Source: CAIVAT01 sp964525995
GTDB taxonomy: Bacteria > Bacteroidota > Bacteroidia > Bacteroidales > FEN-979
Reading direction: 5' to 3'
Assembly: GCA_964525995.1 (NCBI GenBank)
Contig: CAZGIM010000021.1
Coordinates: 1 to 64,000 of the forward strand
DNA: 64,000 nt
Shown here in pieces: positions 25,910 to 34,829 of this stretch. The stretch's first letter is position 1, and each line of letters starts with the position of its first letter. A model generated the notes under the pieces. It worked only from the letters and a program-made list of their open reading frames with translations. It ran no database searches and was not told where the DNA came from. Both the position numbers and the translations under genes were made by a program.

Positions 25910-26037
25910 AACCAGCATAGTCAATTGGCCGTTACCCAAATGGCTAATGCCCAATGCCTATTGCCTTAATAATGAACCAGCATTGTCAATTTGCCAGTTA
26001 CACTAATGGCCAATACCCAATGCCTAATGCCTTCTTC
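25910..26037. repeat. 65-bp imperfect direct repeat, right border of the insertion
   Basis: Two diverged copies with a period of 65 bp, starting ACCAGCAT at 25911 and ACCAGCAT at 25976, and each ending in a CCCAATGCCTA-TGCC block (about 25950-25965 and 26016-26031). The first carries the exact inverted copy of the left-border 16-mer. The second lies directly before the sdhB start; an in-frame ATG at 25991 is inside the repeat and is not a credible start. Confidence 0.75.
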
Positions 26038-26038
26038 C

Positions 26039-26779
26039 ATGGACCTGACCCTCAAAATCTGGCGTCAAATGGACGCAAAATCTGCAGGAAAGTTTGTAAC
26101 TTATTCGTTACGCGATATTTCCCCGAACTGTTCCTTTCTCGAAATGTTGGATATTTTAAATGAGCAGTTGATTCAGAAAAATGAAGAACCGGTGGTCTTT
26201 GATCACGATTGCCGGGAGGGAATTTGCGGAATGTGCAGCCTATACATTAACGGTAGGCCGCATGGTCCTGATGATGCCGTAACCGCCTGTCAGTTGCACA
26301 TGCGCAAGTTCAGGGACGGCGATACCATCGTAGTTGAGCCCTGGCGCGCCAAGCCCTTCCCGGTGATCAAGGACCTGATGGTTGACCGGTCGGCATTCGA
26401 CAAGATCATCCAGGAGGGCGGTTATATCTCGGTGAATACAGGCGGAGCTGCCGAAGCCAACAACATACTGGTCAGCAAGAAAAAAGCCGATCTGGCCATG
26501 GATGCCGCAGCTTGCATCGGGTGCGGCGCCTGTGTGGCGGCCTGTAAAAATGCATCAGCTATGTTATTCGTTTCCGCCAAGGTTTCCCAATTTGCCTTGC
26601 TGCCCCAGGGTAAAATCGAAGCCAAAGAACGCGTAAAAAGGATGGTGAAGAAGATGGACGAGCTGGGCTTCGGTAACTGCACCAACACTTACGCCTGTGA
26701 AGCGGAATGCCCCAAACTGATCTCGCGGTCGAACATCGCCCGTATGAACCGCGAATTCATCTGCGCCAAGGTGGTCTGA
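26039..26779 (+). CDS. sdhB: Succinate dehydrogenase/fumarate reductase iron-sulfur subunit
   Basis: A 246-residue protein from the ATG at 26039 (MDLTLKIWRQMD), the start that gives the family length and excludes repeat-encoded residues. It has ligands for the [2Fe-2S] cluster (CREGICGMC), the [4Fe-4S] cluster (CIGCGACVAAC, then the late Cys-Pro) and the third cluster (CTNTYACEAECPK). It passes electrons between the flavin and the cytochrome b subunit. Its separation from sdhA by an inserted gene and repeats is unusual, since these genes normally abut in this phylum. Confidence 0.95.
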   Translation: MDLTLKIWRQMDAKSAGKFVTYSLRDISPNCSFLEMLDILNEQLIQKNEEPVVFDHDCREGICGMCSLYINGRPHGPDDAVTACQLHMRKFRDGDTIVVEPWRAKPFPVIKDLMVDRSAFDKIIQEGGYISVNTGGAAEANNILVSKKKADLAMDAAACIGCGACVAACKNASAMLFVSAKVSQFALLPQGKIEAKERVKRMVKKMDELGFGNCTNTYACEAECPKLISRSNIARMNREFICAKVV

Positions 26780-26909
26780 TCCCCCACCACGAAAAAAGTT
26801 ATTAACAGACCCATTACTTTTTCTTTTCCGGTGAATTAAGCATCAACCGGAGGGGAGATTTGTCACCGATCTTCTCATCCCGACTGCAAACTCAACCAAT
26901 CACTGGAGT

Positions 26910-29900
26910 ATGAAAAAGCTACTATCATGGTTGCTCCTCGTCATTGCCGGAGGTGCAACGGCACTCAGCCAAACCGAAATTTCAGAAGGATCACCTATAC
27001 CTTCAATCGGACATTTGAATGGAACCCCCGATCAGTTACTAACCAATCCTGTTGCGGCCTGGGACTTTTACGGCATCCCATCCGCCTCACCCCCGGCAAC
27101 CTGTACCGCGACCATCTTTGACGCCAACCTGACCGGTACCGGCCTGATCACCCGGGGCCCTGGAGCTCCGCCATCGGGCGCTGCAAATTCATTCAGAACC
27201 ACAGGATTCCAGAATAATGGAGTAGGTGTGGGGAACACCGACTACTTTGAGATCAACCTGGGCGCTTCACCTGGATATTCCTTGTCACTCTCCACGATTG
27301 ATGCGCGTTTTGGGGGCACGGCCTCGTTTTATGCAGCCCCCGGGGTCACTTCACAATATGGATATAGTCTCGACGGGATAAACTTCATCCTGATCGGGAA
27401 CCCGGTGACCTCCACCGCTCTCACCACGGCGTCCATTGACCTGACTCAGATACCTTCATTACAGAATGTCGCTTCAGGCGTTACCGTTACGATCAGGTAC
27501 TACGCAAGCGGCCAAACCACAACCGGAGGATGGGGGTTTTATTCCTCTTCGCCAGGCAACTACGGACTTGCGATCGGCGGATCATTGAATTCCCTTGCAA
27601 CAACCGGGATTTACACCTGGAATCAAACCAACGCCGGCAACTGGAATGATCCGGCCAACTGGACTCCACCCAGAACCAGTCCGCTGAATTCAGATTTCCT
27701 GGTCTTTGACAATGGCGGTTCTTGCATCATAACCGGTGTCCCCATTCAAACGGTTGGAGGAATGAAAATTACCGGTAGCACTGCGGTCATCCTTCAAAGT
27801 GAGACTGCCATAACCCTGACGATTGCGGGTGGAGCAGGTACCGATTTTGAGGTCGGCGCCGGTTCGATACTGAGTCTGGGCGGAACGAATGCCATCACTT
27901 TAGCCCTTGGTAGCGGGGCAACAGCTTCGGTTTCAGGCTCCGTTACTTTTACAAACAGCTCCTCAGCGGCAAACAGGTTTACCGGAAATGATCCGGAATC
28001 CATCTTGTTCCACGGAGGTAGTCTCTTTAGTACCGGAATGTTTCAATCGGGACCTCCGTTCGGAACCGCCTCAACCGGCGCAGTGGTCTTTGAAAGCGGC
28101 TCAGTCCTCCTTCACCAGTCGGGAAGTAATCCCTTCGGCGCGCCGCAGCCCGGCAGCGCCACGGTATTTCAAACCGGAAGCCTGTACAAGGTTACCGGCA
28201 ACGTTTCGCTCTCCTTTTCGGGGAGAACCTATGCCGATATGGAAATCGATGCTCCCGGAATAACCCTGACAGCCACCGGATCTAACCCTGTTTTGGTCGA
28301 TAACCTTACGGTTACAAACGGATCTCTGAATTTTAATGTGACCGGATCGCCGGGCCATTCCATCAAAGGAACGATCCATGCAGCAGCCGGGACTTCGCTT
28401 TGTTTCAATCCGGCATCCCCGGGTACCATAAGGCTGGCCGGGACAAGCAATCAGATCATTACGGGCACGGGGATGATCACTTCAGGCACTCATTCGATCC
28501 TGGAAATTGCCAACGACTTTGGTATCACCCTGGATGCAACACTCACCCTGGAGGGTAGTGTAAAATTTACCCAGGGATTGCTGACACTGGGATCCGGTGA
28601 TCTGATCCTCGGTACACTTTCGCAGGTAACGGGATCTCCTTCAGCGGCTTCGATGGTCACCTTTAACGGGACCGGCCATTTCAGAAAACGATTTCCGGCA
28701 GTATCTTCTTTCACGTTTCCGGTTGGCACTATAACTGGCACACCCGGATATTCTCCTGTCACACTGACACTCAGCGATGGAATCTTCGGAAGCAATGGAT
28801 GGGTTGGAGTGGACGTTGTAAATGCAAAGTATCCCGGCGATACGAATACGGGTAATTTTCTGAACCGTTATTGGGAGCTGACGGCAAGTGACATAACTTC
28901 ACTACAGGGTTCGGCTCAGTTTTACTACCCACCTTCGGATGTGACCGGCAGTGAAGCGCTAATATCGTGTGTGCGGGTTCATCCCGAGCCTTTTACACTT
29001 TATGCCCCTACCGATATCACCCTGCATCGGCTCCAGGCTTCGGGATTGTTGGCCCTTGGAATTTTTACGGGCTCTCAGGTCAGTCCCTCTCTCTTTCAGG
29101 TATCCGGCTCAGGCGTATATTGTGAAGGAAGCAGTGGACTTCCGGTGACATTATCCGAATCGCAGCCCTATGTCACGTATCAGCTAAAGAAAAACGGCAT
29201 GGATTCAGGCGCTCCGGTTGAGGGAACGGGATCCATGCTATCCTGGCCTGACCAGACGACCGGGATTTATTCCGTAACAGCAACCAACAGTTCAGGATCA
29301 GTGCTGATGAACGGAACGGCAGTGATCGATATGGGTGTCCCGGTAGTACCATCTGTAAGTATTGAAGCTTCCTCCAACCTGCTTTGTGCCGGTACTCCGG
29401 TGACCATAACAGCAACTCCGACCAATGGTGGCCAGAATCCGGTTTATCAGTGGAGCCTGAACAACAATCCTACTGGTCAGAACAGCCCGATCTATACCTG
29501 TCTTCCAGGCAACAACGACCAGATTTCCTGTACCATGACCTCCGATTTAGAGTGTGTGATTGGGAATCCTGCATATTCCAACACTCTTTCCATGGCAGTC
29601 AACCCGCTTGTGACGGCAACCGTAACGATTACAGCTTCCGACAGTGTACTCTGTGAAGGGAATCCTGTAACCTTCACCGCCACTCCCGTAAACGGAGGTC
29701 CTGATCCCCTCTATCAATGGATGGTAAACAACCTCAATACCGGAAACGGAGGACCGGTTTTCACCTATACTCCCGTTGATCACGACCTGGTTTCCTGTGT
29801 CATGACCTCCGGACTTGCCTGTGTTACGTGTAATCCAGCTGTGTCGAACCCCGTTCAGCTTCATGTCAATCCGCTTTCCCCGGCTGCCGTTACTATCACT

Positions 29901-31742
29901 GCATCGGCAACCAGTGTGTGTTCCGGAACATCCGTTACGTTCAATGCGGTCCCCGTCAACGGTGGAGCCACGCCCCAGTATGCCTGGAGGGTAAATGGTG
30001 CGGTGACCGGGCCGGACAATCCCATGTTCACTTACCTTCCTCAGGATGGCGATCAGGTCGCCTGTGAAATGACCTCCGGTCTCAATTGTGTTTCCGGAAA
30101 TCCCGCATTGTCAAATGTAATCACGATGACTGTGACCCCGGTTTTGACAGCCGGAATAACGATTCAGGCGACCGCCTCGGCAGTGTGTGAAGGTTCGGAA
30201 GTGGAGTTTACGGCGCTACCGGTCAACGGCGGGACCCAGCCATCCTATCAATGGAAGGTCAATGGCATCAACGCGGGAGGCAACTCCCCGTTGTTCAGCT
30301 ACGTTCCTGCTGATGGCGACGTTGTCGTGTGCAGTCTGAACTCAAACATGAGTTGTATTACCGGGAATCCGGTCACCTCCAATGCGATAATGCTGACCGT
30401 GAATCCGGTCATCCCGGTAGGAATCTCCATTTTCGCCTCTGCAAACAATATCTGCGAAGGAAATCCCGTGACTTTTACCGCAGTGCCCATGAACGGGGGA
30501 AACACTCCCGTTTATCAATGGAATATCAACGGAGTCGCGGCCGGGAGTAATAGTGCGGTGCTGATCCACATGCCGGCGAACGGAGATGTTATTGCCTGCA
30601 GTATGATCCCGGATGAAGCCTGCCCTTCGAGTAGTCCTGCACTTTCCAATGCCATTGTCATGTCGGTACAGCAACAGGCTCAGGTCGCTGTTTCGGTTTC
30701 AGCTTTACAAACAACACTGTGTGCCGGATCCGAAGCGGTATTTCATGCAACTGCTACCAACGGAGGTTCCCAGCCTGTTTTCCAGTGGATGGTAAATGGC
30801 ACATCTCAGGGCAATAACAGTCCCGACTTCAGCTATTTCCCTTCCGATAACGACGGGATTGCATGCAGCCTTACGTCAAGTCAGCCCTGTAGCTCCGGAA
30901 ATCCCGCGGTATCCAACCAGATTGTGCTCCATGTCAGTCAGTTGGCATCGGTTAGTGTGTCGGTCATTGCATCTGCTAATCCAGTAATCGCCGGGACTTC
31001 GGTGACCTTTACCGCCATTCCGGTAAATGGCGGGTCATCGCCCGATTTCCAGTGGATGGTAAATGGTGTCAATGCAGGGATCAACCATCCTGTATTTAAC
31101 TACGTGCCTGTTAATAACGATGTAATAACCTGCCGGATGACCTCACATGATTCCTGTACAACGGGGAATCCCGCGCTTTCGAATGAAGTGGTCATGACCG
31201 TGAACTGCACCATCCCCTTATCGTTAAGTATCTCGGGAATTGTAGGATCAGGTATTGATTCTGTTTACAGGGCTTCTCAATTCATCACGGTTTCGGGTGA
31301 AAACAATCCCCTGATCGTCCAAAACGGAGGGCAGGTTACCATGCTGACCGGGGGTACCATTTATTACCGGCCAGGGACGCGGGTCGAAACGGGAGGATAT
31401 CTGCACGGCGATATCGTTCCTGCCATGCTTCATTGCGGAGAACAGGCGCCGGCTCTGATGGCCACCGTGAATCCGGAACAGCGTCAGATGAACAGACAAG
31501 GTGATTTTTTAGTCTATCCAAATCCTACGAACTCTGATATCACGCTTGAAATCCCCGCTTACCAAAACGAGGGGAGGATCGTTGCGGAGATTCACAGTAT
31601 TGGGGGTGTCAAACTATTTAACGTTGATATTACGGGAGAGGCGTGGCATGAATTCGACCTTTCGACGCTGCCCGCTGGTTTGTATCTGATGAAGATTGTC
31701 ACCGGAAAAAGAACCGGAATCTTGAAAATCATCAAACACTGA
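26910..31742 (+). CDS. Giant T9SS-secreted protein with seven Ig-like repeats
   Basis: A 1610-residue surface protein. Signal peptide residues 1-21 (ending ATALSQ). About 22-225 is a jelly-roll-like region; about 230-740 is a long, repetitive Gly/Thr/Ser-rich beta region beginning TWNQTNAGNWNDPANW, a motif seen at the start of many Bacteroidota beta-solenoid proteins. Seven approximately 88-residue Ig-like repeats follow (about 812-1435), each with 'C-G--VTF-A-PVNGG--P-YQW-VNG' and a closing 'CxMTSxxxCxxGNPAxSN'. A short solenoid (GGTIYYRPGTRVETGGYLHG) and a T9SS sorting domain (VYPNPTNSD ... GILKIIKH) end the protein. Predicted surface-exposed; adhesion is an inference. Confidence 0.9.
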   Translation: MKKLLSWLLLVIAGGATALSQTEISEGSPIPSIGHLNGTPDQLLTNPVAAWDFYGIPSASPPATCTATIFDANLTGTGLITRGPGAPPSGAANSFRTTGFQNNGVGVGNTDYFEINLGASPGYSLSLSTIDARFGGTASFYAAPGVTSQYGYSLDGINFILIGNPVTSTALTTASIDLTQIPSLQNVASGVTVTIRYYASGQTTTGGWGFYSSSPGNYGLAIGGSLNSLATTGIYTWNQTNAGNWNDPANWTPPRTSPLNSDFLVFDNGGSCIITGVPIQTVGGMKITGSTAVILQSETAITLTIAGGAGTDFEVGAGSILSLGGTNAITLALGSGATASVSGSVTFTNSSSAANRFTGNDPESILFHGGSLFSTGMFQSGPPFGTASTGAVVFESGSVLLHQSGSNPFGAPQPGSATVFQTGSLYKVTGNVSLSFSGRTYADMEIDAPGITLTATGSNPVLVDNLTVTNGSLNFNVTGSPGHSIKGTIHAAAGTSLCFNPASPGTIRLAGTSNQIITGTGMITSGTHSILEIANDFGITLDATLTLEGSVKFTQGLLTLGSGDLILGTLSQVTGSPSAASMVTFNGTGHFRKRFPAVSSFTFPVGTITGTPGYSPVTLTLSDGIFGSNGWVGVDVVNAKYPGDTNTGNFLNRYWELTASDITSLQGSAQFYYPPSDVTGSEALISCVRVHPEPFTLYAPTDITLHRLQASGLLALGIFTGSQVSPSLFQVSGSGVYCEGSSGLPVTLSESQPYVTYQLKKNGMDSGAPVEGTGSMLSWPDQTTGIYSVTATNSSGSVLMNGTAVIDMGVPVVPSVSIEASSNLLCAGTPVTITATPTNGGQNPVYQWSLNNNPTGQNSPIYTCLPGNNDQISCTMTSDLECVIGNPAYSNTLSMAVNPLVTATVTITASDSVLCEGNPVTFTATPVNGGPDPLYQWMVNNLNTGNGGPVFTYTPVDHDLVSCVMTSGLACVTCNPAVSNPVQLHVNPLSPAAVTITASATSVCSGTSVTFNAVPVNGGATPQYAWRVNGAVTGPDNPMFTYLPQDGDQVACEMTSGLNCVSGNPALSNVITMTVTPVLTAGITIQATASAVCEGSEVEFTALPVNGGTQPSYQWKVNGINAGGNSPLFSYVPADGDVVVCSLNSNMSCITGNPVTSNAIMLTVNPVIPVGISIFASANNICEGNPVTFTAVPMNGGNTPVYQWNINGVAAGSNSAVLIHMPANGDVIACSMIPDEACPSSSPALSNAIVMSVQQQAQVAVSVSALQTTLCAGSEAVFHATATNGGSQPVFQWMVNGTSQGNNSPDFSYFPSDNDGIACSLTSSQPCSSGNPAVSNQIVLHVSQLASVSVSVIASANPVIAGTSVTFTAIPVNGGSSPDFQWMVNGVNAGINHPVFNYVPVNNDVITCRMTSHDSCTTGNPALSNEVVMTVNCTIPLSLSISGIVGSGIDSVYRASQFITVSGENNPLIVQNGGQVTMLTGGTIYYRPGTRVETGGYLHGDIVPAMLHCGEQAPALMATVNPEQRQMNRQGDFLVYPNPTNSDITLEIPAYQNEGRIVAEIHSIGGVKLFNVDITGEAWHEFDLSTLPAGLYLMKIVTGKRTGILKIIKH
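29341..31215 (+). repeat. Seven tandem Ig-like coding repeats
   Basis: Seven in-frame units of about 265 bp encode the Ig-like domains. Six carry a conserved pair of cysteines (early C-[AES]-G and the late C-x-TS/C-GNPA positions); the seventh has lost the first cysteine (VIAGTSVTF). Unit similarity varies, so the array is old, not a fresh expansion. Confidence 0.8.
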
Positions 31743-32084
31743 AGTTCAAAAATCGGCGGAGACGATGAAAGCAATAATCAAATTCAGAGTGGTGGAGATC
31801 GATTCTAAAATATCTTTCAAGGGGATCAGAAAAATTGTGCTGACCTATCCGGTTCGTTCCATCGCGTTGATCCCGGAACCCAACCGTTCGCTTTCGCTAC
31901 GGCTCGATCTAAGGGTTCCCGAAATATTCTGGTGAGATACCGGAAGATCAGTCGGTATTCCGGCGATGAAAGTGGAAAAATCAGGAGATTGGGGAGCTCT
32001 ATATCCTGAATCGAAAAAACAGCTAACTTTGGCGTTTTATCATCGAAGCCGCCTGAGAGGTAAGTTGTTTGGAATTGAGTACCC
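31743..32084. other. Intergenic region before holB
   Basis: A 342-bp gap. It contains a possible 56-codon frame on the plus strand (31765-31935, beginning MKAIIKFRVVEIDSKISFKG) with GGAG three bases before its ATG. The sequence resembles no family I know and could be chance. A 105-codon minus frame across 31826-32143 overlaps the holB start and is not credible. A -7 element for holB is noted separately. Confidence 0.35.
32024..32031 (+). promoter_or_regulatory. -7 element upstream of holB
   Basis: TAACTTTG is a perfect TAnnTTTG match 53 bp before the holB ATG. I could not assign a -33 element at the right distance, so support is partial. It would serve the holB-ricT-gldH-PBP1A cluster. Confidence 0.4.
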
Positions 32085-33128
32085 ATGCGATTTTCAGAAA
32101 TTAAGGGGAATGAAAAGATCAAGCAGCGGCTGATCCGGACCATCCGGGATCAGCGGGTCAGTCATGCCCAGCTTTTTTGCGGGCCCGAGGGGAATGACAA
32201 GCTCGCGCTTGCTATTGCTTATGCCCAGTACATCAATTGTGCAAATCGTGACCAGTCGAATGATTCCTGCGGTACCTGTCCCTCCTGTGTCAAATATCAG
32301 AAGCTGATCCATCCCGATCTGCATTTCATCGTTCCTGTTTCGACCACCAAAAAAGTTCCTTCCAAGCCAAAAAGCAAATACTTTCTGACCGAGTGGCGTG
32401 AATTCCTGTTGTCACACCAGTTCCGGGTTGACCTTACCGGCTGGTATGAGGCCATTGGCATCGAGAACAAGCAGGGGATCATCAATGCGGAAGATTGTAA
32501 TGAGATCATCAGCACCCTGGGTTACAAGAGCTATGAATCGGAGTATAAAGTCATGATCATCTTCATGGCTGAAAAGATCTTTTATTCAGCCGCTCCCAAG
32601 ATTTTAAAGATTTTAGAGGAGCCTTCCGAAAAGACGCTGTTTATACTGATCTCAGAAAATCCGGATCAGATCCTGCCGACCATTCTTTCCCGCACCCTGA
32701 TGGTTAAAATTCCGGAACGGGATCGGGCAGCTTATGCTGATGATGAGCATATCCATTTTGTCGCATTCCGGCAGTGGATGTTAGACTGCTATCGGGGAAA
32801 GGTAGTTGAATTGATTTCTTTCAGCGCCGAAATGGGAAAGTCGGGAAGGGAAAAGCAGAAATGCTTTCTTTCTTACGGGTTGAAGATCTTTGGATTCTGT
32901 TCTGAAATTAATTTTCTTCATCGCCTCCCTGAGGGACTTGAAGCGGAGGAACGCAAGTTCCTGGAAAAGTTCACCACGTACATAACTAACAGTAACATAC
33001 TACATTTCAATACCTTATTTAACGAAGCCATTCGTCATGTGGAGCGTAACGGTCACGCCCCTACCCTGTTTCTCGATCTCTCCCTGAAAATCGTTCGTCA
33101 GTTTAATCGGGAATTATTACCTTTGTAA
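32085..33128 (+). CDS. holB: DNA polymerase III delta' subunit-like AAA+ clamp-loader protein
   Basis: A 347-residue clamp-loader component. The start RFSEIKGNEKIKQRLIRTIR, then VSHAQLFCGPEGNDKLALA, is characteristic of delta' proteins, with a degenerate Walker A as usual for this subunit. Four cysteines (C in NCANRDQSNDSCGTCPSC) form the zinc module. A sensor-type segment EKTLFILISENPDQILPTIL, then SR, follows. It loads the beta sliding clamp with DnaX and HolA. It is the first gene of a plus-strand cluster; ricT begins 15 bp downstream. Confidence 0.92.
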   Translation: MRFSEIKGNEKIKQRLIRTIRDQRVSHAQLFCGPEGNDKLALAIAYAQYINCANRDQSNDSCGTCPSCVKYQKLIHPDLHFIVPVSTTKKVPSKPKSKYFLTEWREFLLSHQFRVDLTGWYEAIGIENKQGIINAEDCNEIISTLGYKSYESEYKVMIIFMAEKIFYSAAPKILKILEEPSEKTLFILISENPDQILPTILSRTLMVKIPERDRAAYADDEHIHFVAFRQWMLDCYRGKVVELISFSAEMGKSGREKQKCFLSYGLKIFGFCSEINFLHRLPEGLEAEERKFLEKFTTYITNSNILHFNTLFNEAIRHVERNGHAPTLFLDLSLKIVRQFNRELLPL

Positions 33129-33143
33129 GGATTTTTGAAGGAT

Positions 33144-34334
33144 ATGGAGTTTAAAGAAGGCGTATCTGCTCCGGTGAACGGACCACCCCCGAAGGAGGTA
33201 GAAATAGAAGATTCAACCGGTCTTTTCCCCAGGTCATCCGGCCACATCGACAATACTTTTTTAAGTCGCGGGTGTTGCCAGGCGCCGAGGGTGTATCATA
33301 AGAACGAGATGGTTTTTCAACATCAGTGCAGCAAATTCGACTCACACGACTGGCTGAAAAACGTGCCTGTTCCCGAATCGGCCAAAGTGGTTGACATTGC
33401 CGAGATCCGTTTTAAAAACAGCCGTAAGGATTATTTCCGGATTCCGGCCGATCTGGAGTTGACAGTTGGCGACATTGTTGCTGTTGAAGCGTCGCCGGGT
33501 CATGATATCGGTATTGTAAGCATGGTTGGTGAGATGGTCAGGCTGCAATTGCGTAAAAAGAATCTGTTACCGGCTCCTGACGAGATCAAAAAGATTTACC
33601 GCAAGGCCCGGTTGACCGACATCGAAAAGTGGATTTCGGCCGTGGAACAGGAGTCGGCAACGATGTACCGATCGCGGGAAATCGCCGACAAGTTAGGGCT
33701 TCAAATGAAGATCAACGATGTTGAGATTCAAGGTGATAACACCAAAGCAATTTTTTACTACACGGCAGAGGACCGGGTCGATTTTCGTGAACTCATCAAG
33801 CTGATGGCCGAAGAATTCAAACTCCGTATCGAGATGCGGCAGATCGGAGCACGACAGGAAGCGAGCCGTTTAGGGGGAATCGGATCCTGCGGAAGGGAGC
33901 TGTGTTGCTCAACCTGGATGAGTGATTTCAGGTCGGTCACCACCAACGCTGCCCGGATTCAGCAGCTTTCCCTTAACCCGCAGAAACTTGCCGGTCAATG
34001 CGGTAAGTTGAAATGCTGCCTGAATTATGAATACGATACTTATGTCGATGCCATGAAAGGCATGCCCAATACCGATATCCGACTCAAAACCAAACGCGGG
34101 GAGGCGATTCATCAGAAGACCGATATTTTTCAGAAGCTCATGTGGTATTCGTACGTGAATGATCCGGGCAATCTGATGGCCATTCCGGTTGACAATGTTT
34201 TTGCGGTAATGGAGGAAAATAAAAAGGGAAACCTGCCTGAAAAACTCGAAGATTATTCGCAGGTGACCGAGAAAAAACCGGATTTGGAGGGCCCTACCGG
34301 AGAAGATGATCTGACCCGGTTCGACAATCAATAG
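33144..34334 (+). CDS. ricT: PSP1 domain protein, RicT-like
   Basis: About 396 residues from the ATG at 33144; an in-frame TTG at 33135 would add three residues, and neither has a well-spaced ribosome-binding site. The central PSP1 domain (about 90-270) includes ARQEASRLGGIGSCGRELCC and CGKLKCCLNYE, the conserved cysteine pairs that in the B. subtilis RicAFT complex take part in iron-sulfur cluster binding and RNA processing. Bacteroidota homologues lie next to holB and gldH, as here. The C-terminal approximately 60 residues are charged and low in conservation. Confidence 0.9.
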   Translation: MEFKEGVSAPVNGPPPKEVEIEDSTGLFPRSSGHIDNTFLSRGCCQAPRVYHKNEMVFQHQCSKFDSHDWLKNVPVPESAKVVDIAEIRFKNSRKDYFRIPADLELTVGDIVAVEASPGHDIGIVSMVGEMVRLQLRKKNLLPAPDEIKKIYRKARLTDIEKWISAVEQESATMYRSREIADKLGLQMKINDVEIQGDNTKAIFYYTAEDRVDFRELIKLMAEEFKLRIEMRQIGARQEASRLGGIGSCGRELCCSTWMSDFRSVTTNAARIQQLSLNPQKLAGQCGKLKCCLNYEYDTYVDAMKGMPNTDIRLKTKRGEAIHQKTDIFQKLMWYSYVNDPGNLMAIPVDNVFAVMEENKKGNLPEKLEDYSQVTEKKPDLEGPTGEDDLTRFDNQ

Positions 34335-34358
34335 CCAGATTCACCGAACAGCATTCTG

Positions 34359-34829
34359 ATGACATACGGAAAATGGACTTCAGTTATCATCTTTATCCTG
34401 GCAGTTTCTTTAGCCGCATGCGACCGGAACAGGATCTTTGAAGAAAATACGGTTATCAGGAACGGGATCTGGAATGTCAAAGATAAGGTTATCTTTTCTG
34501 TGCCAATCGTGGATCCGTTAGCCCGTTACCGGGTCATGATCCAGGTTCGCAACGCTCCCGAATACCCGTATAACAATCTGTACGTGTTTATGGACACCCG
34601 GTTCCCTGATGGCAAAATAGCCCGTGATACAATTGAGCTGACTCTTGCCGACTATGACGGCCGGTGGCTCGGATCGGGAATGGGAAGCGTGAAATTCAAC
34701 AGATTCCTTCTGCAAAGCGGGGTACGGTTCCCCGAAAAAGGCACCTATCACTTTGAATTTGAGCAGGCCATGCGGGTCAATGAGCTGAAAGGAATCCGTG
34801 ATTTTGGTTTACGAATTGAGCGGCAATGA
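34359..34829 (+). CDS. gldH: GldH-type gliding motility lipoprotein
   Basis: A 156-residue lipoprotein with a signal sequence and lipobox (AVSLAAC, Cys20). The order NGIWNVKDKVIFSVPIVDP, NLYVFMDTRFPDGK, DTIELTLAD-DGRWLGSG and FPEKGTYHFEFEQAMR matches GldH. GldH is required for gliding in Flavobacterium, but it is conserved in non-motile Bacteroidota, where its role is unclear. The last 4 bases overlap the start of the PBP gene (ATGA), so translation is coupled. Confidence 0.9.
   Translation: MTYGKWTSVIIFILAVSLAACDRNRIFEENTVIRNGIWNVKDKVIFSVPIVDPLARYRVMIQVRNAPEYPYNNLYVFMDTRFPDGKIARDTIELTLADYDGRWLGSGMGSVKFNRFLLQSGVRFPEKGTYHFEFEQAMRVNELKGIRDFGLRIERQ

Noticed and set aside
25921..26037. Possible CRISPR-like array at the 65-bp repeat
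   Set aside because: Only two imperfect copies, joined to heptanucleotide arrays, with no uniform spacers or cas genes.
31826..32143. 105-codon minus-strand open frame before holB
   Set aside because: It overlaps the well-supported holB start and its -7 element and has no recognisable domain.
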